From Thalassotalea sp. 273M-4 (GTDB lineage Bacteria; Pseudomonadota; Gammaproteobacteria; Enterobacterales; Alteromonadaceae), in assembly GCF_041410465.1 (NCBI RefSeq), contig NZ_CP166961.1:310001-374000 (forward strand): 64,000 nt of DNA, written 5' to 3'. Below the pieces are notes generated by a model. That model made no database searches, was not told the origin of the DNA, and saw only the letters and a program-made list of their open reading frames with translations. Below, piece by piece: positions 39,536 through 48,484 of the stretch; positions within the stretch are counted from its first letter, which is position 1, and each line of letters opens with the position of its first letter. Both the position numbers and the translations under genes were made by a program.

Positions 39536-40366
39536 TTTACCTCTGACTACAAATCTTTGTCAAAGGAGTTTGTGCGCATCGGTGATTATGACAAACCCTT
39601 GCACAAACGCCGTTATCAGCAATACATATTGCCTGATGAAAGTGATCCCCAGGAAGAAGAGAGCATTCCTCCCAAAAAGCATCTCGTTGTGCATCAATCA
39701 TATTCCATTCTTACCCACCTTGAAATGCTTAGGCCGATGCTGGAGACCGTTAAGAAAACAATTATTTACGCCGACAACGATAACACCTTTGATATAGGGA
39801 TCACCAAAATATACCTAGACCTCATTGAAAAGAAAAAAGTGCAAGCCTGTATGATCAGGAAATCAAAGCTCGGATTAGGCGAAAGCGTCAGAGATAAAGG
39901 CTATGACTGGGTACGTCAGGACATACCTGTGATAGAAGGCAAGTACCTCGATTTAAAAGCACTCACAGATGTCGATGAGGGGGTATTTGATGAAGCGTCC
40001 TTGTTTCCTATAGACGTATGGTTTAATCAACTCTCTAGGCGTCTTACAATGGTCGAGAGACCACATCGCATCAGAGAGACAGACAACAAGAAAAAACGGA
40101 TAGAGAATGATCTATCTGCGTCAGGAAAGTTTCAAAAATGGAACCTCTATGCTTCATACAACCCTAAATATGCCTGTATGCTCATTGAAATGAGCCGTAT
40201 TTTTAATAACTTTGTCTTAACCGATTACAAGCAGATTAAAAACAAAAGAGGCTGTAAGCGTAAGCCTACAACTCCTGCACAGCGCCTAGGCTTAGTTGAT
40301 GGACAGTTTGATATTCATGACATCATTGAGTTCAGTGTAGCTAATGAAGTGTTAAAAACTCATTAG
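39533..40366 (+). CDS. DDE-transposase-like C-terminal part (frame 2, +1)
   Basis: This frame adds 277 residues to frame 1 (about 783 in total if fused). It starts with DFTSDYKSL right at the shift, holds an acidic IIYADNDNTFD segment and ends with a region that resembles C-termini of bacterial transposases: WFNQLSRRLTMVERP (Glu as likely third acidic residue), YNPKYACMLIEMSRIFNNFV and KPTTPAQRLGLVDG. An internal ATG at 39557-39559 could start a separate product, but no ribosome site is convincing. Transposase identity is from motif memory and needs a profile search. Confidence 0.75.
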   Translation, partial: DFTSDYKSLSKEFVRIGDYDKPLHKRRYQQYILPDESDPQEEESIPPKKHLVVHQSYSILTHLEMLRPMLETVKKTIIYADNDNTFDIGITKIYLDLIEKKKVQACMIRKSKLGLGESVRDKGYDWVRQDIPVIEGKYLDLKALTDVDEGVFDEASLFPIDVWFNQLSRRLTMVERPHRIRETDNKKKRIENDLSASGKFQKWNLYASYNPKYACMLIEMSRIFNNFVLTDYKQIKNKRGCKRKPTTPAQRLGLVDGQFDIHDIIEFSVANEVLKTH

Positions 40367-40403
40367 CTCTGTACGTCGCAGTATTCTATTTTATGCCATC
40401 ATA

Positions 40404-42221
40404 TTAGGAACGCGAATAACATAATATTGATGCTACAGCCTTTGCATTAGCCTTATTGATCTGTTTAGGACTCTGCTTACTCTCACCACTTCCAACACTA
40501 AAACGTATGTTGTTGGCTTTCAAAAAGTTTGTTAATACCGTCGATTTAACAGCATAGTTAACATTCTGAGGTAATGACCCAGTATGCTTAGCCATTACAA
40601 GTGGATCAAGCGTAGATACAGCCACTCCCAGCACTTCGCCAGCCTCATCATAGACGGGTCCACCAGAGTTACCGCTTTGAATAGGTGCTGATATTTGATA
40701 AACAGAAGAATCCCCTTGAATACCTGTGTGAGAGCTTAAAATACCCGTGGTTAATTTTAGGCTATTGCCTAATATGGAATTGAGAGGATAACCAAGCACC
40801 GTCACACTCTCACCCAGTGAAGGATATTGCTGGGCGCTCAAGTTCGAAAACGCATTATTATCCAATTCGGCAGAAACAACAGCTAGGTCATTTTTGTTAT
40901 CAAACACTACGACTGAAGCACCGTATAGTTCATTGTTATGTCTTACCTTAACAAACTCACATTTATCAATAACATGATGATTTGTAACCATATCTCCATG
41001 TTTATTAATGAAAAAACCACTCCCCGTTGAAGCAAGTAAAGGTTTAGCAGATGCCTTTGGAGACTTTTTAGGTGGAGTGTCTACTTTAGCTTGCACATCA
41101 ATATTAGTGATTGCAGCCAATAGGTTCGGTTTATTTTGTGCAATTGCGTACGGAGAAAGGTTATTGGAGTTTACTGCGTATAAGCTAGCGCCTTTTTGAG
41201 CTAATAAACGAGATATTTCTACGTTTCCATGGTGAGTTGCCCAATGAAGTGGTGTGTCGCCTCTTGTATTCTTTACATTAATATCAGCCCCTGCATCGAT
41301 TAACAATTTTGCTAACGTGCTATTGTTATGATAAGTCGCTAGGATAAGAGGTGTATCTAAGGTTTCGCTTAGCTTTGAATCAATTGAAGCTGTATTCTGT
41401 ATTATGTTCGAAAACAACTTGCTTGGTGCCGAAACATTAACTGCATAGTGAATTGCCTTAAAACCACCTCTTCCTTGCTGGTCTGTATTTATTCCTTGGT
41501 CGAGAAGGTATTGAGCAACGTTCCACTTCTGGTTAGCAACAGCGATAGAAAGACCATTAATATTCTCGTCAGCGCCTATGTCATTTAAATCTGCGCCTTT
41601 TGATAATAGGTATTTAACCAGCTCCAGTTCACCATATTGTGCAGCACGTAAGATAGGAGAAAAACTGCTTGGGATTTCGATAGAAGCTCCCCGACTGACG
41701 AGTTCTTTTGCGATCTCTGAGCGGTTTGTGGTAATAGCAATTGTTAATGGGGTAGATGTATTGCCACTTTGATTTTCAACCTTATCAATATTAGCTCCAC
41801 TATCTAATAACCAGCTTATATCCCCCAGCGTCAACCCTTTAGCTACTGCAAAGTGAAGAGAAGTTGAACCGAATCCATTTGAAGCATCGATATCGGCACC
41901 CTTTTCAACTAGCAGCTTTACAACATCAAAGTGTCGATTATGAGTAGCAATAACAATTGCAGGTACGCCATTATGCTTAACATTAATATTCGCACCTTTA
42001 TCAATTAGCACTCTTACAAACTCCATACGACCCGTAGCAGCTGCTTGCCACAATGCAGTTGGATTTGACATGAGTATTTCATCAACTTTAGCAGGATCTA
42101 CTTTCTTTAAGGCTTCTAGGTTATCCGTGTTAACCATGAAGATAGGGGCGGTGACACAGCCTGATAAAAAAGAAAGTGAGAATAAAAGAATCGATAAACG
42201 TTTGAGTTGTTTTAAATACAC
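40404..42221 (-). CDS. Lipoprotein with ankyrin repeats and trypsin/HtrA-like protease domain
   Basis: This 605-residue protein has a lipoprotein signal (lipobox LSGC, Cys22, Val at +2), about ten ankyrin repeats (residues ~50-375; for example GDTPLHWATHHGNVEISRLLA), a Lys/Pro/Ala linker (~378-395) and a C-terminal serine protease domain (~396-570). The catalytic triad is intact: His416 in TNHHVIDK, Asp445 in NKNDLAVV and Ser519 in SGNSGGPVYDE. No PDZ domain follows. It is predicted to sit in the envelope with the protease facing the periplasm. It is convergent with the transposase-like gene, and its base composition is more AT-rich than the flanking core genes. Target unknown. Confidence 0.88.
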   Translation of the reverse strand: MYLKQLKRLSILLFSLSFLSGCVTAPIFMVNTDNLEALKKVDPAKVDEILMSNPTALWQAAATGRMEFVRVLIDKGANINVKHNGVPAIVIATHNRHFDVVKLLVEKGADIDASNGFGSTSLHFAVAKGLTLGDISWLLDSGANIDKVENQSGNTSTPLTIAITTNRSEIAKELVSRGASIEIPSSFSPILRAAQYGELELVKYLLSKGADLNDIGADENINGLSIAVANQKWNVAQYLLDQGINTDQQGRGGFKAIHYAVNVSAPSKLFSNIIQNTASIDSKLSETLDTPLILATYHNNSTLAKLLIDAGADINVKNTRGDTPLHWATHHGNVEISRLLAQKGASLYAVNSNNLSPYAIAQNKPNLLAAITNIDVQAKVDTPPKKSPKASAKPLLASTGSGFFINKHGDMVTNHHVIDKCEFVKVRHNNELYGASVVVFDNKNDLAVVSAELDNNAFSNLSAQQYPSLGESVTVLGYPLNSILGNSLKLTTGILSSHTGIQGDSSVYQISAPIQSGNSGGPVYDEAGEVLGVAVSTLDPLVMAKHTGSLPQNVNYAVKSTVLTNFLKANNIRFSVGSGESKQSPKQINKANAKAVASILCYSRS

Positions 42222-42560
42222 AGAAGCCGTCCTTATGCAAAATACTACTAATCTTATGAAATATAATAAGTTAGTGAGAATTTTAAATCTACAAATGAAA
42301 TTTATTTATATAAATAATTTGATCTAAACATCATATAGTGTTTTATAATAATAAAAGGAAAGCATAAGATGTGACGCCCAATAATTACTGAAGTATTATT
42401 GTTATTATTTTTTTAAATAAATACACATAATTTCATTAAGTTATGATTTGTAAAAAGTAAAGCAAACGCATAATACTTTGATTTTAAAAAGCTTATTTAA
42501 GCGAAGTTATGTAAAAATCCTCCTTGTTGCTTATCAACACTCTGATTCTTAAATAAAAAT
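42222..42560. other. AT-rich upstream region of the ankyrin-protease gene
   Basis: About 340 bases of very AT-rich DNA between the lipoprotein gene start and the right-end terminator of the island. It probably holds the lipoprotein promoter. No ORF or RNA gene can be supported. Confidence 0.4.
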
Positions 42561-42590
42561 AAAAAAACTGAGAGATAAAGTATCCCTCAG
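42561..42590 (-). terminator. Inward-reading terminator at right end of island
   Basis: On the minus strand CTGAGGGATA pairs with TATCTCTCAG (42568-42590 as a whole), followed by seven T. It directly follows the right repeat and mirrors the left-end terminator, with stem bases changed on both sides. Confidence 0.85.
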
Positions 42591-42622
42591 TTTCATAGCA
42601 GGCTAGCAATTTGCAGGCTTTT
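42591..42622 (-). repeat. 32-bp inverted repeat, right copy
   Basis: Read on the minus strand it starts AAAAGCCTGCAAATTGCTAG and matches the left copy (37796-37827) at 31 of 32 positions. It lies 57 bases beyond the VOC gene stop codon. Confidence 0.92.
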
Positions 42623-42678
42623 TTATACCCTTTAAAGCGCGTTATCGACATTGAGCTCTTGCATCGCTGAATATGCGA

Positions 42679-43077
42679 TTACTTGGAGCCATTACGTGGT
42701 GCTCGAATTTCAACTTTCCAGGGTGGGTTAATGCGGTTTTCACCAGCCCAATAAAGCTTTATCTTATTATCCGATGGATCGCGTAACACCGCCTCCTTCC
42801 ATAGGTATCTTTGCTCGGTCGGCAGTTGTTCAAATACGATGCCTTTATTCGTTAAATCTGCGACAAGATCATCTAAATTCTCGGTTTCAAAATAGATCAC
42901 TGCGCCATTACTAAAATCTGTGGTTTCTAAAGCCAGAGAAAAGGTCGCTTCGCCTAAAGGGCAGGTAAAACGAGCATAATGTGGGGTATCGACAATCTGG
43001 GTAAAGCCTAGACTAAGATAAAAATTAACGGCGGCGATCATGTCGTTAACCGGCAAGGTTACTTGGTTCATATTCAT
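42679..43077 (-). CDS. VOC (glyoxalase/bleomycin-resistance fold) family protein
   Basis: This 132-residue protein has the paired beta-alpha-beta-beta-beta units of the vicinal oxygen chelate superfamily (MNQVTLPVNDMIAAVNFYLSLGF; ERYLWKEAVLRDPSDNKIKLYW with the C-terminal metal-ligand Glu position replaced by Lys in KIKLYW). Function in the superfamily is very varied and cannot be set here. It stands alone, and its 3' side faces the island. Confidence 0.85.
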   Translation of the reverse strand: MNMNQVTLPVNDMIAAVNFYLSLGFTQIVDTPHYARFTCPLGEATFSLALETTDFSNGAVIYFETENLDDLVADLTNKGIVFEQLPTEQRYLWKEAVLRDPSDNKIKLYWAGENRINPPWKVEIRAPRNGSK

Positions 43078-43423
43078 AAAACTCTCCCTGGAAAATATTA
43101 TAATGACGACTTTAGACTCATCCCATTAAGTTTCTGCTCCCGGCGCAAGAATGTAAAGGCTTTTAGCTAAGGTATTGGTTACTGGTAATGGTTACTTTCT
43201 TAGCAAAATCAATCACTCAGAATGAAAACACGGTTGCAAAATCGCCGATTGGGAGTTTATCTCAAAGGTGATTTTCTACTCTAAATCTCATGACCATTAA
43301 GTGACTAAACGAAAGAAATGTATGTTGATGATGACCTTTTGGTCACACTTTTTATGGGCAAAATTTATTGGCTTTGGTGATACTTTGATCAGGTTAATCG
43401 AGTCAAATGGTGCGGGAAAAAGG
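43078..43423. other. Intergenic region VOC gene / TonB receptor
   Basis: About 345 bases between two minus-strand genes: the promoter region of the VOC gene plus the 3' region of the receptor gene. A short plus-strand open frame at 43301-43501 overlaps the receptor C-terminus and terminator and is not considered a gene. Confidence 0.4.
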
Positions 43424-43456
43424 CAAAAAAATAGCGGTGACTCGTCACCGCTATTT
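43424..43456 (-). terminator. Terminator after the second TonB receptor
   Basis: ATAGCGGTGAC / GTCACCGCTAT (43431-43441 with 43444-43454) is an 11-bp perfect stem with A/T tracts on both sides; T-run on the minus strand. Confidence 0.88.
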
Positions 43457-43477
43457 AAATCTATTTCACTTGAGCAA

Positions 43478-45946
43478 TTAGAAGTTGTAGCTTGTGCTTA
43501 GGTGGAATGTACGGCCAACCGTGTCATATACTTCTGGTACGGTATCCATATCACTGCCATTAGGCACTACTTCAGGTTCTTTGTCTAATAGGTTTTGAAC
43601 ACCCGCATTAATTACCCAGTCATCGTTTAGGTAATATGTGGCTGAAACATTGTGATAAACCACACTATCGGTTGCAAACGCTTCGCCCCATGCATTGCCG
43701 TCCATACCATGGATGTACTGAGCAATGTACTGAACACTCAACTGTTCGGTGATATCAGCATTTACGGTCATGGTTGATTTCAACTCTGAGTACGCGCCGT
43801 AGTTACCGTCTACAGTACCTGTGTAGTCAACACCATCTTCAGTGAAGTCTAATAAGTAGGTGGTATCTAATGCTACTTTAAAAACATCGCCAGTGTAGCT
43901 AAAGTTCCAGTCAATACCGGCTGTTTCTTGGCTACCAACGTTAGTTAGAGCTGATGTTAAGTTGGTTAAGTCACCGTCTAGAGTAATATTCACGTTATGA
44001 CAAGCAACGACGTTACCAGCAAAACACATGTTCATCTCTTCTTGCACATTTAAGCGCGTGATGGCATCGGAAATATCAAATTTCCAGTAATCAACCGTTG
44101 TTGAAATAGTCTCATTTACGTCCCACACCATACCTAAAGTAAATGAATCACTTGCTTCTGGTTGTAGGTTCTCACCAGCGGTGCGATTGACCAGAATTTG
44201 CTGATCAATTTCGTTGCCCCAAGGGTCTGTTAGGTAATCAAATGAGCCAGAGTTACCACTGTAAAGTTCGCTCACGCTTGGTGCGCGAAAACCTGTTGCA
44301 CGCACGGCGCGAAACATTAAATCTTCATTGAAGGTGTACGTTGTACCCACTTTCCATGTTGTTGCACCACCAAATGTTGAATAATCGTCATATCGAACCG
44401 CTGATTCAACCGCAATAGCGTCTGTTACCGGTACAGAGAACTCTGCATACATTGAATATACATTGTAATCACCCGTGGTTGGATCTTGTTGGGCTGCCGT
44501 ACTTTCACCTTTTTGGGTGTAAATATCAGGAGTATAGAAAGCCGACTCAAAACGGTTTTCAATACCAAACGCGTAACCGATGTCACTTTCAGAAACGCCC
44601 GAATACACCATAGAAAGGGTAAATTGTTCATTACCACCTTCGTTTTCTTCGGTATAAATAACATTTTCATCTACCAGAAAGTCACGATCGATGGTGTTAC
44701 CACTAAACCAAAGATCTTGATGCGCATAGATACTCTGTTCTAAGTTTTTTGAATGCGTTGCGTTAGCCATGCTACTTTTGGCATCGTTACGACCATATGT
44801 CGCTGACATTTCCCAAGTATCATCGTTATCAAGGTAACCTTTTAAACCGGCTGAAATACGGTAGGTATTGGTTTCTTGGGCGTAAATACGTGGACCCGCA
44901 TCAACCATTCTACGACGGTATTCTAGGGTATCAATTAGTTCACCGTCTTTATCTGTCTTAGCAAATTGGTCATCAAACTTGCTGTCTAGCATCGTACGAT
45001 CAAGTTGGATTTTTGCTGGTTGTGGTGCCATTTGTTGCTTTGAATCACGCAACGTGTACATCGCATCAACAGACAGTTCTGTATCGGTTGCGATTTCTTT
45101 GTTAAAAGCAGTGAAAAAACTGTAAATCTTGTTTGGTGTTTGGGCATAACTGCTGGTGCTGTAATCGTAACCGTAATCACGGTCTTTAAAGCCACCTTCG
45201 CCGTTAGGCACCATACCGGCTAAGCTACCACTTGGGACAAAAGAAGAACTTGCTGCTGGCGTAAAGTCACGATCAGATTGAATGACTTTTCCACGTTCGC
45301 TGTACTGGAAACCCATCACTAAGTTACCGTCAGCAACTTCATTGCCTTGTAATACACTAAAGCCTGATGCAGTGCCATCGCCTTTATCTGTTTGGCTAAA
45401 ATCGGCAGTTAAAGCGGTACCAACAAAGTCTTTTTTAGTGATGATATTAACAACACCGGCAATGGCGTCTGAACCGTACACCGCAGAGGCACCATCTTTT
45501 AAAATCTCAATCGACTTGATCATGGCAACAGGGATAGTGTTTAAGTCAACCGATGAATCGGCTCCTGTACCTGAAGCAACCATACGACGACCGTTTAACA
45601 GCACCAATGTTCTTTGAGCGCCCATGCCTCGTAAGTTGATGGTCGCTTTACCGCCCGAACCATTGTTAGAGGAACCACCCATGCTCATACCAGCAGCAGA
45701 AGGTTGCACAGCAAGGATTTCGTCCACCGACTTGAAACCGCCTTTGGCAATATTTTCAGCTGAAATGACCGTTACCGGTGATGCCGTTTCCATATCCGTA
45801 CGGGTAATACGAGAACCGGTTACTTCGATACGCTCTACAGCAGCGGTATCTTGAGCAACCGCTGTCGCACTTACTAATGCCGTAGCAGATGTGCTTAACA
45901 ATACCGCACTGGCAATTAAATTTTTCTTGAACACGCTTAACTCCAC
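43478..45946 (-). CDS. TonB-dependent receptor
   Basis: This 822-residue outer-membrane receptor has a signal peptide ending near AVAQD, a TonB box-like segment (VERIEVTGSRI), a plug domain (ASPVTVISAENIAKGGFKSVDEIL; INLRGMGAQRTLVLLNGRRM; ILKDGASAVYGSDAIAGVVNI) and a barrel ending in the required C-terminal Phe (STSYNF). The NGRRM and GSDAIAG motifs place it in the large group common in marine Alteromonadales that takes up oligosaccharides, peptides or similar nutrients. No linked catabolic genes help to name the substrate. Confidence 0.94.
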   Translation of the reverse strand: MELSVFKKNLIASAVLLSTSATALVSATAVAQDTAAVERIEVTGSRITRTDMETASPVTVISAENIAKGGFKSVDEILAVQPSAAGMSMGGSSNNGSGGKATINLRGMGAQRTLVLLNGRRMVASGTGADSSVDLNTIPVAMIKSIEILKDGASAVYGSDAIAGVVNIITKKDFVGTALTADFSQTDKGDGTASGFSVLQGNEVADGNLVMGFQYSERGKVIQSDRDFTPAASSSFVPSGSLAGMVPNGEGGFKDRDYGYDYSTSSYAQTPNKIYSFFTAFNKEIATDTELSVDAMYTLRDSKQQMAPQPAKIQLDRTMLDSKFDDQFAKTDKDGELIDTLEYRRRMVDAGPRIYAQETNTYRISAGLKGYLDNDDTWEMSATYGRNDAKSSMANATHSKNLEQSIYAHQDLWFSGNTIDRDFLVDENVIYTEENEGGNEQFTLSMVYSGVSESDIGYAFGIENRFESAFYTPDIYTQKGESTAAQQDPTTGDYNVYSMYAEFSVPVTDAIAVESAVRYDDYSTFGGATTWKVGTTYTFNEDLMFRAVRATGFRAPSVSELYSGNSGSFDYLTDPWGNEIDQQILVNRTAGENLQPEASDSFTLGMVWDVNETISTTVDYWKFDISDAITRLNVQEEMNMCFAGNVVACHNVNITLDGDLTNLTSALTNVGSQETAGIDWNFSYTGDVFKVALDTTYLLDFTEDGVDYTGTVDGNYGAYSELKSTMTVNADITEQLSVQYIAQYIHGMDGNAWGEAFATDSVVYHNVSATYYLNDDWVINAGVQNLLDKEPEVVPNGSDMDTVPEVYDTVGRTFHLSTSYNF

Positions 45947-46285
45947 GTTTTTAAAATGAGCATTTTTATTTAGTTTTGCTCTTTACGACTTGCCCTCATT
46001 AGAGATCAATTAATGAATAATTAAAATGCAGCGTAACACTCAAGTAAGGGGTGTTAAATGCGGGTAATCAGTGCAACCTAGCGTTTACTTTATAGGCTTT
46101 TGTGTTTCCCCTATTAGCCAATATTAATTGTTTTAGATCAGGGGGGTTACGTTAACGTGTTGGTTTTTCGTTAGCGACGTGTAAAGAAGGGTGGTGTTAC
46201 AGAGTTGGTACAATTAATGTTGGGGCAGGACGAAAAGATAAAATATTTTGATTAAAAAATGAGCTCTTAAAAACTATTTTGCCAA
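45947..46285. other. Intergenic region upstream of the second TonB receptor
   Basis: About 340 bases contain the receptor promoter. A 10-base palindrome ACGTTAACGT occurs near 46150. No gene is seen. Confidence 0.4.
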
Positions 46286-46333
46286 ATAAAAACCCCAACA
46301 TGGTAAATTTTTATGCCATTGTTGAGGTTTTAT
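46286..46333 (-). terminator. Terminator of the ccmABCDE operon
   Basis: AACCTCAACAATGG pairs with CCATGTTGGGGTT on the minus strand with one mismatch and a long AT-rich loop, followed by TTTTTATTT. It lies 27 bases after the ccmE stop. Confidence 0.75.
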
Positions 46334-46359
46334 TTTGAATTGTTATTCAGTTATTTTGC

Positions 46360-46818
46360 TTAGTATTGCGGTTTTTGGTGGCTTTTTCCCATCGCTTCCG
46401 CTACTTCTGGCGGCATGTAAGCTTCGTCATGTTTGGCGAGTACTTCAGATGCTTCAAGGGTGTCTTTACTGGTCAGGGTGCCTTGAGCAACAATGCCTTG
46501 GCCTTCACGAAATAAATCGGGCAATATGCCATCGTATTTTATGGTGATAACGGGCCCTTTATCACGTAATTGAAATTGTACCTTGAGGCTTTCAGGGTTG
46601 CGTTTTACGGTACCCGGTACCACCATACCGCCGACCCGAATACGTTGCCCAACGGTTGGCATCAAACCAGTATCAGCTTTACCTTCAATGACTTCTGTTG
46701 GGGTGAAAAATAAATCTATATTTTGACTTAACGCATACAATGCCAAACCCGCTACGATAGAAATACCGGCAAGTAATGAGGTGACGATGGTTAAGCGCTT
46801 TTTACGACGAGGGTTCAT
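46360..46818 (-). CDS. ccmE: Cytochrome c maturation haem chaperone CcmE
   Basis: This 152-residue periplasmic haem chaperone is anchored by an N-terminal membrane helix (residues ~7-27) and has the OB-fold core. The covalent haem-binding His is in [13 protein letters not shown]. It is the last gene of ccmABCDE. Confidence 0.96.
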   Translation of the reverse strand: MNPRRKKRLTIVTSLLAGISIVAGLALYALSQNIDLFFTPTEVIEGKADTGLMPTVGQRIRVGGMVVPGTVKRNPESLKVQFQLRDKGPVITIKYDGILPDLFREGQGIVAQGTLTSKDTLEASEVLAKHDEAYMPPEVAEAMGKSHQKPQY

Positions 46819-46819
46819 G

Positions 46820-47056
46820 TTAACTACCTTGCTGTTGTTCCACTTGAGAAAGCTCTTTAGTACGTGCTTGTGCTGCTTGTTTGAGCTTGGTTTCTCGTTT
46901 AATACGTTGACGTAACTTGGTTAAAATTTGTTTTTCTTTACTGCGACTGTTGATTGTTAATAATACCAAAATGATTGCCGTAAAGCCGTAAGATAACCAA
47001 ACATAGAAGGCATAGCCACCCATGTTAAAAAAATCAGAAAGAGAATCAAATGACAT
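46820..47056 (-). CDS. ccmD: Haem exporter protein CcmD
   Basis: This 78-residue small membrane protein has one N-terminal helix ([21 protein letters not shown]) and a charged cytoplasmic tail. It helps release holo-CcmE from CcmABC. It overlaps ccmC by one base and is followed by ccmE. Confidence 0.93.
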   Translation of the reverse strand: MSFDSLSDFFNMGGYAFYVWLSYGFTAIILVLLTINSRSKEKQILTKLRQRIKRETKLKQAAQARTKELSQVEQQQGS

Positions 47057-47802
47057 TATTTACCCTCCGTTTGCAGGGCTAATGATTTAACCCAAGGGCG
47101 CATCGCGTTACGTGAAATAATTTCAGCTTTAAAGCGAATACAAATAAGTGCCGCGACCATAAAGGCAAAGCCAAAGAAGCTAAACATAAATGGGATCAGC
47201 ATATCAATAGAAATCGAAGGCTTATCAAATTTAGAAATGGTGGCGCCTTGATGTAAAGTATTCCACCATTCAACACTGTAGTGAATAATAGGTAGGTTAA
47301 TCACCCCAACTAACGCCAGTACGCTGGCAGCTTTTGCCGCCAAGGCTTTATCTTCGAAGGCGTTGTAAAGCGCCATAACCCCTAAATATAAAAATAGCAA
47401 AATAAGCTCAGAGGTAAGGCGAGCATCCCATACCCACCAAGCACCCCACATCGGTTTTCCCCAAGCCGCACCGGTAAAAAGCGCAATAGCGGTGAAAGTT
47501 GCACCAACGGGCGCCATGGCTGCAATCGATGTTTCAGCCAATTTCATTTGCCAGACAAGACCACACAAGGCGCTGATCGCCATTCCTAAGTATATCCCCA
47601 TAGACAGCATAGCTGAGGGTACATGGATATAAAATATGCGAACGGTTTCACCTTGCTGATAATCAGGGGGTGAAAATACCAAGCCAATGACCATACCAGT
47701 TGTTAATAAAATTGCACTGATCCAAGCAAACCAAGGTGTTAATGTGCCACTGAGTTGATAAGCTCGTTCAGGATTTGCATAAGGGTGTAACCACTTCCAC
47801 AT
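47056..47802 (-). CDS. ccmC: Haem ABC transporter permease CcmC
   Basis: This 248-residue protein has six membrane helices and the WWD-type haem-handling motif (AWGKPMWGAWWVWDARLTSELILLFL). It attaches haem to CcmE. The two flanking His ligands are visible (IHVPSAMLS and IHYSVEWWNTLHQG). Confidence 0.96.
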   Translation of the reverse strand: MWKWLHPYANPERAYQLSGTLTPWFAWISAILLTTGMVIGLVFSPPDYQQGETVRIFYIHVPSAMLSMGIYLGMAISALCGLVWQMKLAETSIAAMAPVGATFTAIALFTGAAWGKPMWGAWWVWDARLTSELILLFLYLGVMALYNAFEDKALAAKAASVLALVGVINLPIIHYSVEWWNTLHQGATISKFDKPSISIDMLIPFMFSFFGFAFMVAALICIRFKAEIISRNAMRPWVKSLALQTEGK

Positions 47803-47803
47803 A

Positions 47804-48484
47804 TTAGTTAATACTCACTTTAAGGGCTGAGCCCACGGCAAATGGGGCTAAAGTTAACGATCCAAAAAATAATGCTGCGATTATAGCAAGTTGACCATCG
47901 TAAGGTAAATTCATACTTGCGGCATCAATGGCACTGGTGGCAAAGATTAAAACGGGTATATACAGAGGCAGGATCAATAAACTCAATAACACCCCGCCTT
48001 TTTTTAACCCTACCGTGAGTGCCACACCGATGGCGCCAAGCAAGCTTAAGACTGGCGTTCCCAGTAATAAGGTCAACAATAAAGCACCATAACTGTTTTC
48101 ATGTAAATTTAAAAGTACCCCTAATAAAGGAGCAATAAAGATCAACGGTAAGCCGGTGATCAACCAATGTGCGGTGATTTTGGCTAAGACTAAGACAAAT
48201 GTTGGGCACGGGCTCAATAATAATTGTTCTAATGAGCCATCAAGATAGTCATTTTTAAATAAACGTTCTAACGACAATAACGTTGAAAGTAAAGCCGCAA
48301 CCCAGATGATCCCAGGGGCAATTTTCATCAAGGTATTGGCCTGTGGACCAACCCCTAAGGGGAACAGAGATACCACAATAATAAAGAACAAGAGCGGGTT
48401 GACAATATCGTCCCTATGGCGAAAAGCAATGGTGAGGTCTCTGTTTAAGATAGTGACAAAAGCGTGACGATAACTAATGGTCAT
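47804..48484 (-). CDS. ccmB: Haem exporter membrane subunit CcmB
   Basis: This 226-residue integral membrane subunit of the CcmAB ABC transporter has six helices. It overlaps ccmA by four bases, in the standard gene order. Confidence 0.96.
   Translation of the reverse strand: MTISYRHAFVTILNRDLTIAFRHRDDIVNPLLFFIIVVSLFPLGVGPQANTLMKIAPGIIWVAALLSTLLSLERLFKNDYLDGSLEQLLLSPCPTFVLVLAKITAHWLITGLPLIFIAPLLGVLLNLHENSYGALLLTLLLGTPVLSLLGAIGVALTVGLKKGGVLLSLLILPLYIPVLIFATSAIDAASMNLPYDGQLAIIAALFFGSLTLAPFAVGSALKVSIN

Larger units (their letters stand above)
37796..42622. mobile_element. Candidate 4.83-kb mobile element with exonuclease-transposase and ankyrin-protease cargo
   Basis: The segment is bounded by 32-bp inverted repeats (31/32 identical). 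Just inside each repeat is a Rho-independent terminator that reads inward, the layout used by several transposons to block transcription entering from outside. It contains an exonuclease/transposase-like gene in two overlapping frames and an unrelated lipoprotein gene on the other strand. I find no direct target-site duplication beside the repeats, so an alternative is that only the transposase part is mobile or that the repeats are dispersed terminator-linked elements. Confidence 0.5.

Noticed and set aside
43301..43501. 66-codon plus-strand open frame
   Set aside because: It runs through the receptor terminator into the 3' end of the minus-strand TonB receptor gene; composition is not gene-like and no ribosome site is seen.
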